Assembly (NCBI GenBank): GCA_028455995.1
Contig: JABELC010000011.1
Coordinates: 124,001 to 188,000 of the forward strand
Origin: Scleromitrula shiraiana
Lineage: Eukaryota > Ascomycota > Leotiomycetes > Helotiales > Sclerotiniaceae
Length of the DNA stretch: 64,000 nucleotides
Direction of reading: 5' to 3'
Part shown: positions 52,800-63,799 of the stretch, piece after piece
How positions within the stretch are numbered: position 1 is the first letter of the stretch
Layout: every line of letters starts with the position of its first letter
Made by a program: the position numbers and the translations under genes
The notes under the pieces: model-generated
Databases searched by the model: none
What the model was told of the DNA's origin: nothing
What the model saw: only the letters and a program-made list of their open reading frames with translations

Positions 52800-53560
52800 A
52801 AAAAGATTTAAATTCAAGATTAATAATAATAAAAATAATAATATATAGTTTAATTATATAATTATAATTAATATTATATATATCAATGAAAAAATAATAT
52901 TATATATATTTGATGAAATAATAAAATATTAAGCAGCAATATTTTTAAATAATCTTTTAATAAGATGTGTTTAAAATATAATTCGATTTAAATGAATTGA
53001 TATTTATATAGGATTTTTAGATTATATTATTATTGATATAGATATACAATTTATTATAAAGGAATTTAATAAATATATAAATATTATAATAATTGAAATA
53101 AAAATAGTTTTTATAAAATTTTATTAATCAATTAATAAAATTGAATAATATTATAAAATTATATAATAAGCATTTGAAATTTTATAAAATAAATTATAAT
53201 AATTTAGTTTTTTAAAAAAGCAAATACTATAAATAATAATAAAGACTATAAATAATTTAATAAACTTTAATAAATTAGTTTTAATATTTTGAATATTCAA
53301 TATATTTGTATATATAGAAGAATTAAATTTATTAATAAAAACTATTATTAATTAAGCAATAAGATTATAAGAAGTGAACAATAAAATTTGTAAATATAAA
53401 ATAATTCAATTAATAAAAGATATATTATAAAAGCAAAATAAACTATTTATATATATAATATATAATTTAAAAATATATTTAAAAGTTTTAATATATAAAA
53501 AGATTATTAAAATAAAAAAAAAGAAATAAATAGAATTTTATATTTTTAAATCAATAAAAA
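52800..53560 (+). pseudogene. Integrase pseudogene of element C
   Basis: Reading through stops gives copia integrase features: RFKFKIN leading to a NY-IIINI-YI strand, an I-IYIGF-DY segment containing the catalytic region, an EIK-V-IK strand and a KIE-YYKII helix, followed by a FGVFNI-YIEELN segment. It is colinear with the integrase of E, but more divergent, supporting two separate copia families. Confidence 0.65.
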
Positions 53561-55926
53561 GCAAAAATTATAAAATTAATATAAATAATTATATTATAAT
53601 AATATAATTAATATTGGTTTATTTATACTATAAAAAATCTATTAATCTAATATTAATATTATTAGTAATATATATAAAAAACTATATATTATTTATATTT
53701 ATAAATAATAACAATAATTAATTAATTATTCAAAAAATATTAAAAACAACGATACCCAAATTACTCAAATTAACAATTTATAAATGCAATAAACCGAAAA
53801 AAAATCAAAACTTTAATACTTTATTATTAATAGCAATTCAACTTTATTAATATATTTAATAAAATATATAATAAAAAATATGATTTAAATTATATATAGA
53901 AAATAAAGACTTTAAAAAAATATTATTAAATATCATAATATTATTAAATAATAAATATATTATATATTTGATTAATACCTTTTTTATAAAAAAGTTGATT
54001 TCCTTTATTAGATGAATTAAATACAATAAAAAAAAAATAAATGAAATATATATAAAATCAAAAAAAAAAGAATTAAATAAATTGATAAAAATCAATATAT
54101 TTAAAATAATAAAGCAAAAGAAAATTTCGATAAAAATAAAAATCTTTAAATATAAATAAATTAACAAATTTAAATATTTAAGCATAAAGAACATATATAA
54201 AAAATTGAAGTTTATTATATAAAGCTTTAATGATATAGAAAAATATACTATATTTATATAATCTTTAATTATATAATATTTAATTTATTGATTAATATTA
54301 ATAATTACAATTATTATAATAATAATAAAAAATAATAATGTATTTAATATTTATTTATACAATATTATTTAAATATATATATAAACAAATTTAAAATTTA
54401 TATATTTTATTTTTATATATATAATTCTAAAAATAGAATATCTATTAAAAACTATATTTTATATAATATAATTATTATATAAAATTCTAAAGATAAAAAA
54501 TCATTAATTTAATATATATTTAAATTATTATATTATAAAGCTTAAAATAGCGATATTGATATATAATCTTTATTTATTATATATATAAGAATAAAAATTT
54601 GAAATTATAATAATATAAATTAATAATATTTTAATTATTATTAATAAACAATTTATTTATAAAAAAAAACATTATTTAAAAAAAACTAAATTTTTATATA
54701 AAGAATAAAAACAATTAATTAAAATATATTTATTCAAATTTAATAATAGTTTAATATTATTAAAAAATTTAATAATTACAATAAACTAAAAACTTCAATA
54801 CAAAAATATAAAACAAATCAAAAATATTAATATCAATATATATAGAATATATAGCAAACTTCAAAAAAATACAATATTAAAAAAGCAATACATTATATAA
54901 TATGTTTATGGTGTTTATATTATAATTTATTACTAATTTAAAGTTTTGTTTAATCTAATATAGATTATATAAAATATTAAATTAAATAATAAAAACATAA
55001 AAATACTTAATAAATATATATAATAATAAAAAAAAACTCTATAAAAAAACTTTAATTTATATTATTTAATTTTAATATTTTTTATATATATATATTTATT
55101 AATATTTTCTATATTAATAACTTTAATTTATTATTTTAAATTAAATATATTATTATATTAATAAATAAAAATAAAAATATAAATATTATATATTAATTTT
55201 TAATGAAATATAAATATATTATTTAAATTATATTAATATTAAAACTTTATATAATAATCTTTGATTTTGATATAATAATTATTATTAAAAATATAATCGA
55301 TAAAATCTTTAATAATTATATTTTATCATTAATTATTTATATTAATTTGTATTTTTTATTTTAATTACTAATTAAACTCAAAATAATAATTAAAAAATGA
55401 TTTATAATCAATATTATAATATTATATTAATTATATAAATATAAAAAGATTATAGAAATATAATAAATCAATAATAATAATAATCTAATAAATATAATAA
55501 TAAAAGCAAAATTTTATATAATATTAAAAAAATTTATTAATATAAATAAAATATTAATAAAAATCAACAAATAAATTAAGCGTAAAAAAAGATTTTGATT
55601 TTTTTTTATTTATTTTTTGAAGAATAATTAAATAATAATCAATTTTATTTATTTAATTTATATATAATTATTATAAGATAAAATGATAAAATATATAATA
55701 TAAAAAATAATAATAATATAAAATAATAATAATATATAATCTAAATAATATTTATCTTAATCTAATTTTAAAAATATTATATTATATATAAATAAATTAT
55801 AAAAATTTCAAGATAATAAAAAACTAAAAAAAATCTATTTTACTTTTATTTTATATAAATAATTTATAATTTTTATAAAATTCAATTTTTTATATATATA
55901 ATATCAAGTTTTCAAAAAATTACCAA

Positions 55927-56086
55927 TATTTATATAATTAAATATATAATCTTACATTATATATCCATTAAAAAGATATATATCTTTAATAACATACAAT
56001 ACTCTTTTTAAATTCCTTAAATAAATAATACAATACTAATTGATACCGTATTTATATAGTTCCATACCCCCGGAGTCATACAAACA
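55927..56086 (+). repeat. 3' LTR of element C
   Basis: 160 bases. The inner 100 are A/T only; the outer end TTCCATACCCCCGGAGTCAT is intact. Confidence 0.85.
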
Positions 56087-59000
56087 ATTATATATTTTAT
56101 TAAAGATTTATTAATAATAATAATATAAAATGCATTTTATTTTATATAGATTAATATTTATAATAGTTTTTTTAAACTAATTATTTATAATTAAAAAACT
56201 TATTTTATAAAAAAAGATTTTATTAATAATATTTATATAATTATAATTAAGATTAAATATGTATTTATTAAAGTCTATCATTTTATTAAAATAATTAAAT
56301 ATTATTATAAAGTAATTTGATAAGCATATTTAATCATTATTAAAAAACTTAAAGATATTAAAAAAATTAATAAGAATATAAGATTATAAATAGTTATTAA
56401 AATTATTAATAATATTATTAATCTAAATAGTTTTATCTTTACTTTATTAATATTCAGCGTATTTCCTTATTTAACATTTTTCAATTTTTTTATTCTATTT
56501 ATTTTATAGTATATTATTATAATTAATAAAATAATGAATAAAATATAAAAAGAATATATTAAATAAATAATAATAAATGCTTTATATTAATATAATAGAT
56601 TATTTATATTTTATTTATATAATTTCAAATTTGAATCTTTAATTTTTATTTATTAAAAAAAAGATATTTAAAATGGATTATATAAACTTATTAAAATAAA
56701 AGATCAAATATATATAATCAAAATAAATAATTTTAATAAAGAATTTAAAAATATTTTAATAAAGCTATATAAAAAAAAGTTCGAAACATTTAATAAATTA
56801 TTTAATAATATAATTAATTCTTTATTAATAAAAAGTTTTACTTTAAATTTAATTAATAATAAAAACTTTAATAATTTAAAAATATATTAATTAAAAAAAA
56901 GCGTTTATATATTAAACAAAAAATTTATTCTTAATTTAACTTTTATTCTAACTCTATATTCAAAATTAATAATTGAAATTTCTTATTAAAAATAAACTTT
57001 AGAATATAATCAAATATATTTCAATAATAATAATAATAATAATTATATTGTTAAAAATATTTTTAATATATATATCATTATAAACTCTTTATTAATTATA
57101 AATTAGTTTTATTTATTTTATAAAAAAGAAATAAACAATTTATTAAAAAAGGATATATTTAAAATTATCAAAAAAAGCAATATATTAAAAAATACCCAAA
57201 TCTTTCATAACAAATTTATTAATTTTATTAAAAACAAAAATATATTAAAAACATTCAAAAAGTCTAAATTAATATTTCAAAATTATAATAACGAAAATAA
57301 AAAAACAATTCTAACAAAATCCTTTATTATTTAATAAATCAATTATAGAATTATATTTTGCTTTATAATTTTATAAAATATATACTAATATATTTAATTA
57401 TATTTTTATAATATATTATAAATATATATTAAATTAAAGATATTTTTGATTTGTATATTTTATATTAAACTTTTATTAAAAATAAATTTTGAATTCAATA
57501 TAATTTTTAAAATTATATATTTATTTTACAATATTATAAAATCAAAAAATCATTAATATTTTATATATTATAATTATTATATAAAAATCCTCGAAATAAT
57601 TCTTTTTTTATCTAATAGTTATTTATTTTATATTAATAAAAATAAAAAATTAAATATAATCGAATTATAAATTAATAATATTTTTATTTTTATTAATAAA
57701 GAATTCGTAAATAAAAAAAAAGTTCAAATCAAAAAAAAAAGTTATTTTTCAAAAATATAAAAATAATTAATAATTGACTCTCTTTTTAAATTTAATAACA
57801 TTTTAATTTAAATCAATAAAAATAATATAATTATATTTATTTAAAAATAATAATATAATAAATTTCATTTTATAAAATACTTCTTTATTAATTTTAAATC
57901 ATATATAAAAATTAAGAAGAATATCTCTCCAAAAAAATAATATATTGTTTAGCACGTTTATAATATATATATCATAAACATTTATTAATCAAAAGCATTA
58001 TTCAATTTATTATATACAGCCTAAATTATTAATCTAATTAAAAACGATATAAACATTTTTAATAAATATATTCAATAATAAATTGATAATTTTAATTATA
58101 ACTTTATATTCATTTTTTTTAAAATAAAATCATTACAAATAATCTATTTTATTAATATAAATTTTATAAATAATATCGATTTCTTTTTTTAAATTGTCTT
58201 TATTATAATAATTATTAATAAAAATAATAATATAAATATTATTTATTAGTTTTTTATTAAATACAAATAAATTATATAAAACATTTTTATTTTAGAATTA
58301 TATAAAATAGAATATAGATTTGATATTATTATTATAATTAAATCTAATATTAACAAAATCATAAATTGATTAATTAATTTAAAAAATTTTTATAAATACT
58401 TAGTTAGATTTAATATTTTTTAAAAAAAATATTTAATAATCGACCTAGCCTTTATTTGTTGGTTATACAAATATAGAAAAATTATGAAGATTAAATAAAT
58501 CGTTAATAATATAAATTCCGCCAACGTAATAATGAAATCGAAACTTTGCATTATCTTTAAAAACTTTATCGATATTAACAAAGTTAATATCAATATAAAA
58601 AAATGGATTAAACATAAATAAATTATTTTATCTACTCGATGAAGTAAATTATAATCATTAAAACCAACATTTATTATAGATTAGTTTATATGATATATTA
58701 ATATATTATAATAGGAAGAATACAATAAAATAAATATAATAAAAAAATCATAAAAAATATAATAATATAAGAATTTAATATAAAAGATGTAAAAATATAA
58801 AAAACTAATATGGAAAAGATACAGAAAATAATAATATATATAAATAATATTTATTAAAATCACTAAAATATCATTATTTTAATCCAAGAATAATCCCTTT
58901 AAAAATAATGCTTATTAAAACAATGACGATTATGACTTTATATACATTTTCTTTTATTATATTAACTTTCTTTTATTAATTATATTATTTATATACATTT

Positions 59001-59098
59001 CAATTTTTTGATCTATTTCATAAAGAGGTAGAGGAAAATAATATTATAATATATAATAAATTTAATTTAACTTTCTTTTTCTTTTTAAATAATATCAA

Positions 59099-60237
59099 TA
59101 TTAAAATATAGATTACAAGGTAGTATGTGATAGCATATGACCACAATCGTACATATATACGACTTGATAATTTATACCATACTCGGTTAAATTAAAATTG
59201 AAGCACGCGCAAATTACCGAAAAACCCTCAAAATCGATGATTTTATATAAATCATCTCTTGCGCCAACGTAAATAAATCGATCAATTATTTATAGAATTA
59301 TTTAAAATTCTAAATTTGAATTATTTTTATATTAAAATATTTATCATTAAAATTTGATGGTTAAATAATCATTTTAAGATTTATAATATTTAATTAAATA
59401 TGAAGTAAAAATCATATAAAAATACAATATTTTTAACTTGATTTAAATCAAGTAAATTATCATATTAAGAAATAGTAAAAATATATATAAATATATAAAA
59501 AACAAACTTTTATTTAATATAAATATTATATATATTAAAAATATATAAAAAATATAATATAATAAAGTTAAAAAGAGTATATATAGTGTTTACAAACACT
59601 AAACACCACCATAACTTCGATTTTTAAAAATTATTAAAATTACTTCAAATTTTTATATATGATAATTTATATCCTTATAATTACTATATTAAAATATTAT
59701 TCAATATAATTTTGATTTGAATGAATTATTAAAATTTTTAAAGATTTTAAAGAATTAAAAATACCCTTAAAACTTCGACTTTTCAAGACTATTATATTAT
59801 ATTTTAATATATAATATTTATATTAAATAAAAGCTTTTTCTTTTATATATTCATATATATTTTCATTATTTCCTAATATAGTAATTTACTCAATTTAAAT
59901 CAAGTTAAAAATATTGTACTTTTATATGATTTTTACTTCATATTTAATTAAATATTATAAATTTGAAAATGATTATTTAACCTTTAAATTTCAATGATAG
60001 ATATTTTGATATAAAAATAATTCAAATTTAGAATTTTAAATAATTCTATAAATAATTGATCGATTTATTTACGTCGGTGTAAGAGGTGTTTTATATAAAA
60101 TCGTTGATTTTAAGGCGATTCGCTTATTTTGCGCGTGCTTCAATTTTAATTTAACCGAGTAGATAGATTAATAATAAAAATATACTACACAAAACCACCG
60201 TATCATATATCGTACACTTTACTACAGTAAAACCACA
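59099..60237 (+). repeat. 3' LTR of element F, interrupted by a foldback element
   Basis: Subtracting the 980 bases of the foldback element and one TA leaves exactly 159 bp, the LTR length of this family. The right part ends CACTTTACTACAGTAAAACC then ACA and is intact. Confidence 0.85.
59182..60159. mobile_element. 978-bp foldback element with TA target duplication
   Basis: The ends are CTCGGTTAAATTAAAATTGA and its complement TCAATTTTAATTTAACCGAG, and the arms stay complementary for roughly 0.35-0.4 kb (for example AAGCACGCGC/GCGCGTGCTT and ATCGATCAATTATTTATAGA/TCTATAAATAATTGATCGAT), with about 0.2 kb of centre. TA flanks both ends (59180-59181, 60160-60161), and the interrupted LTR confirms the insertion limits. 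TA duplication suggests a Tc1/mariner-related non-autonomous element. There is no room for a transposase. The arms could pair into a long hairpin. Confidence 0.85.
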
Positions 60238-60266
60238 TATATATATATAAATTTTAGTTTAATTTA

Positions 60267-60614
60267 GGCCCCGTTCGGATCACTTTTTTAATTTGTTGCC
60301 AAAATGAGTTTAGAGTAAAATATTTTGGTTAAAGTGAGTAGTTTTTTCAAAAAGATTGTAACTCTATAAGATGTTGAAATACATTATTTTACTAAAAGCT
60401 AATCAAAATTGTTATAGAGATTTGACAAGGCTGTCATATAAATTTCTAATATTTATAGACTTATAAATATAGATTTTATATAAACAACTATCACGTTCGA
60501 TAAACTACTTATTTTGATAACATTTCTATTTAGAATAATATCGTGTTTGATAAACATTTATTTAGATAATATTTGTAGCTTTAAATAGAAAAAAAAAGTG
60601 ATCCGAACGGGGTC
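60267..60614. mobile_element. Harbinger/Tourist-like MITE, 348 bp
   Basis: Terminal inverted repeats of about 22 bp, starting GGCCCCGTTCGGATCACTTT and ending AAAGTGATCCGAACGGGGTC, are flanked by TTA (60264-60266 and 60615-60617). A 3-bp TTA duplication with GG-starting termini is typical of PIF/Harbinger Tourist elements. There is no coding sequence. Internal direct motifs CGTTCGATAAAC and CGTGTTTGATAAAC recur. It is little decayed. Confidence 0.82.
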
Positions 60615-61056
60615 TTAATTAATTAATTTTATTAATAAATAATTCTTTTTTATAATTAATAATATTATATAATATTCGAATTAATAAAATTTCTTTTTGA
60701 AAAAAATCATATAATTAAATTATTCTATATAATCTAATCTTTATATTTAATATTATAAATAATTCAATAATTATTCTATATTTTAAATTTATATAAAACT
60801 TTCAAATGAAGTTATATAATAATAAAAATTATATTATTAAAATTGTTTAATTAAACTTTATTTATTAATATATTTTTTATTATTTTTTATATATAATTAT
60901 AATTAATATATTATTAATATATAGTTAATAAATTGATTAATGATTATAATTATATATTTTTATTATAAAAAGTTATTTAATAATTATTAGTAACTATTGA
61001 TAGTTATTGATATAAATGATCTGTGTAAACTTGAAAGAATCTTTATTTTTTTGATC

Positions 61057-61213
61057 AATATTTTTTTGATTAATGATTGTCACAGAGTGACAGGGTTTAT
61101 ATAGTACAACAACTGTTCCATATAGTACTATGAAACACTCCACGCTTTTGTGATTCAGTGGTAAAGTTGTTGACCCTCTGATAATAATCAACAAAATCAA
61201 TCAAAAAAATATT
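61057..61213. mobile_element. Small element with 15-bp perfect terminal inverted repeats
   Basis: AATATTTTTTTGATT (61057-61071) is matched by AATCAAAAAAATATT (61199-61213). The 157-bp interior is GC-normal, with GTGGTAAAGTTGTTGA, which shares GTAAAGTTGTTGA with the 128-bp element in B. No clear target duplication is visible. TGATTCAGTGGTAAAG resembles a tRNA/SINE A-box region. Confidence 0.5.
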
Positions 61214-61382
61214 ACTAGTAACTTGAAAATATTATATTATTATATTATCATCATGATGATTCAAGTTGTATAAAATCAATTTTATTCACTGGTAAGTTTA
61301 ATAGATTTTTAGTATTAATTAATTGATAATTAATTAATTACAAATTGAATCAACTTTTACTAGTATTAATTTAAAAACCTTG

Positions 61383-61435
61383 AAACTTTAATATACTATG
61401 ATAGTAGTACTACTAGTAGTATCATATTAAAGTTT
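61383..61435. repeat. Imperfect hairpin, 12-bp outer arms
   Basis: AAACTTTAATAT (61383-61394) pairs with ATATTAAAGTTT (61424-61435). The centre is a TAGTAGTACTACTAGTAGTA palindromic stretch. Confidence 0.7.
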
Positions 61436-61670
61436 TTTTTAAGTTTTCTAACTTGAACAAATACTAATAACTTCAATTCTCCTACTAGTAGTAACTTGCA
61501 TTCTTATTTTTATCATTCCTATACCTCCCATATTCAAAAAATTCGCCAAACTCAAAGTCATTATTATCCACATCCAAATCCTTATTGTTTTCAGGATTTT
61601 CGATAACTTGTTTCAAGTTCTTTCTCTGTTCTGGATTTTGAGAAGAGCGTGATGTTGATCTTAATCCACA

Positions 61671-62783
61671 CTAATGACTCGATTTATTATTAACCTTTTT
61701 CCCTTTTTCTTTTAGTTCTATAGGCTGTGATGATCTGTGATGACTGTGATGTTTTTTTTTCTCTGTACCAGAAGAGTTTGAACTTGATCCTTGCATATGA
61801 CTTGATTGGCGAACAGAACTCGGATCAAAATTATTGTTTTCCGTTCCATCGCTAACTTGTTTCCCTTTATTCGTTGGATTTCTAGATTGTGATCTTGGAT
61901 CTGGTTCTGGAGCAAACATACAATTCCCATCCCAGACAAACCAAGGACCTTCATACCAAGGACCCTCAAACAAAGGATCGCGAGGTAATTCAGGTACACC
62001 ACCAATAGCATAAACCCATTGATTTATAGGGCACTCTTCAGATTGTGTTACCGATCCGTCAACATTGAATCCCAAATAAATATCCATTGACTTTAAATAT
62101 TTCCATTCGAATGATCCTGTTGATGAAGATGGCTCTTCATCTTCTTGATTTCTAAACTTCATTCCAAAGTCTACAATTGTGGTTTTTTCTTCTTCTCCTC
62201 CACATTTTGACCAAATATCTTCAATAGTATCAGGTGTTTTTCGTTGACGACGGGTCCGTTCTCCGGTTCCTATTCTTGTAAATCCTTCAAATTTTTTCAT
62301 TTCTTCAAATGTATATCCTTGAAGTAGTCTCCATTTCATTAATTCAAAAAGGTATATTTCTGTGCGAGGAAAAATGTCAACCATTTTTTTAAACCGTGAT
62401 AAAATCTTCTCATGATCTGGAGGTTCCTAGGGTTTCATAATTTGTAAATTAGAATATATTATAAATGAGAGAAATTAATATAAATAGCTACTTACCGGTA
62501 ATGCTCTTATAGTACGAGTAGATGGGCTCGATATACGTTTTACATTGATTTGTATATTATGTATCAAATTCCGGGAAGTAATTGGAGGTAAATAATGAAA
62601 TTCTTTAACGACGCGAAAGTTTCTCGTCAAAAGGTCGGTCGGCTTGGAATTGTCATTGATCGACATGGAACTGTCTTCGTTGGGATAGTATACTTTTTCC
62701 TTTGTGATTGCTTGTACAATCCATAATTGTTTAGCACTGAAGTCATCACGAGAACGTGCCTTTATTATCTGTGGCACTGGCAT
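61671..62783 (-). CDS. Hypothetical protein, 347 aa, two exons
   Basis: Exon 1 is 62783-62496 and exon 2 is 62426-61671, joined across a 69-bp intron (donor GTAAGT, acceptor CCTAG) with the frame kept at RALP-EPPDHEKIL. The product begins MPVPQIIKARSRDD; residues 1-95 are mixed charged/polar, followed by FKKMVDIFPRTEIYLFELMKWRLLQ, which may form helices, and a Trp/Pro-rich part with FEGPWYEGPWFVWDGN. The last 80 residues are low in complexity: Ser/Asn-rich, a KKKHHSHHRSS cluster and a Lys-rich end. There is no signal peptide, membrane segment or motif I recognise. Codon use is normal and shows no RIP, although the AT block ends only about 1 kb beyond its stop. It is a candidate lineage-restricted gene. 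Confidence 0.7.
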
Positions 62784-63407
62784 TTTAAAAATATAATATT
62801 TAAATGCTTCTTAATCTAATTTAAAATACTATATTATTAAAAAGTTAGATAAAAAGATTATTTTATTTTTATTTATTTAAAGTTCATAAAATTTAATTTT
62901 TTTTAATTACTTACTATTATGATAATGAGATTTTGATATTTTATATTACTATATAAATATATAATAATAATAAAAATAATTAATTTTAATATTGAATATA
63001 TATAAATAATATAATTGAAATTGTGATTGATAATAATATATTGATTGTAGTTGTAGTTGATAAACTTAAAGTTTAAATGAGATTGTAGTTGATGTTTTAA
63101 TATTCGAGTATTTCAGTGTACTATCTAAATATTTATACTTATTCTAAATTCACCAACATCAACATCAGCTTATTAGTTGGTTGGTATTGATATAAAATAG
63201 ACCGTTGAATGAACCCAATATAGTACGTACTTAGATAGTAAGCATATTCTAAGCTTTGTCAAACATTTACTAAGCTTCGCTTTTATAAGCCAATAAGAGA
63301 TCAATTAACTTTTAATAACATAATATTTCATATGAATTTAATATATTTAATGTGATTGATTAGTAGAACATTACTATAAGAAGGTCATTATTATGATGTA
63401 AGATTTT

Positions 63408-63409
<2 letters not shown>

Positions 63410-63439
<30 letters not shown>
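63410..63439. repeat. Poly(T) tract, 30 bp
   Basis: An uninterrupted T run followed by CATCTGATGATCATATGG. It could be the reverse-oriented tail of a retroposed sequence, but no body is recognised. Confidence 0.85.
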
Positions 63440-63594
63440 CATCTGATGATCATATGGTTGATTATATGGTCGATTATAAAACACCAACAATACTAATACT
63501 ATCTTTAACCGCCGATTGATTATGTTGTAAATATTTTCGGATTCAAGTTATAAAAAAAACCGAGTAGTGTTTAAGAATCAAGTACTAGTATTAC

Positions 63595-63799
63595 GACTCG
63601 GACTCGGAGTATATGAGAGCAGAATTCATTATTTTATTACTATTTATGAGAACCTTGAAGTTATTGAAGTTCTTTCAAGTTCTTCAAGTTGATTCCGGTC
63701 TAGTATCTAAAAGACTTTTACAATTTCTAATTATAGTAGGAATCTATCAATATTAACTTGAAGATAGATTTTTAGTATCATCTATTCCGAGTCCGAGTC
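63595..63799. repeat. Inverted repeat pair, 205 bp apart end to end
   Basis: GACTCGGACTCGGA (63595-63608) is complementary to TCCGAGTCCGAGTC (63786-63799). Similarity continues about 9 bases inward with mismatches. It may be the ends of a small foldback element; no target duplication is evident. Confidence 0.6.

Larger units (their letters stand above)
40740..56086 (+). mobile_element. Element C: copia-2 retrotransposon nested in F, itself split by B
   Basis: 160-bp LTRs at 40740-40899 and 55927-56086 are flanked by ATTAT (40735-40739 and 56087-56091); outside them the sequence of F is continuous with E. Removing B with one duplication leaves about 7.6 kb, the length of A. Coding is on the plus strand: Asn/Gln/Tyr-rich gag repeats with PQFG and GQNQ units (about 42890-43200), a copia integrase (about 52800-53200) and its C-terminal part (53280-53560), then an RT region. 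All are broken by stops. Confidence 0.86.
37289..60237 (+). mobile_element. Element F: copia-1 retrotransposon split by nested insertions
   Basis: LTRs of 159 bp (37289-37447 and 59099-60237, the latter interrupted) are flanked by TATAT at 37284-37288 and 60238-60242. Removing element C with one duplication (40740-56091) and the foldback element (59182-60161) leaves about 6.6 kb, matching element E. Its gag remnant (38684-38881), degraded protease site (DFDII at 40051-40065) and RNase H region (about 58140-58590) are colinear with E. The integrase region is split at 40739/56087. It is thus the oldest layer of the nest and has no coding capacity. Confidence 0.85.
60618..61670. other. AT-rich flank with small inverted repeats
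   Basis: No gene. It contains the inverted-repeat element at 61057-61213, a hairpin at 61383-61435 and several TACTAGTAG motifs. Confidence 0.5.

Noticed and set aside
61150..61190. tRNA gene
   Set aside because: Only the first part resembles a tRNA. I could not find an anticodon arm, T-loop or acceptor pairing.
19790..61600. Mitochondrial DNA or mitochondrial insertion
   Set aside because: The AT-rich sequence resolves into LTR retrotransposons with duplications and RIP-type changes, and no mitochondrial genes were seen.
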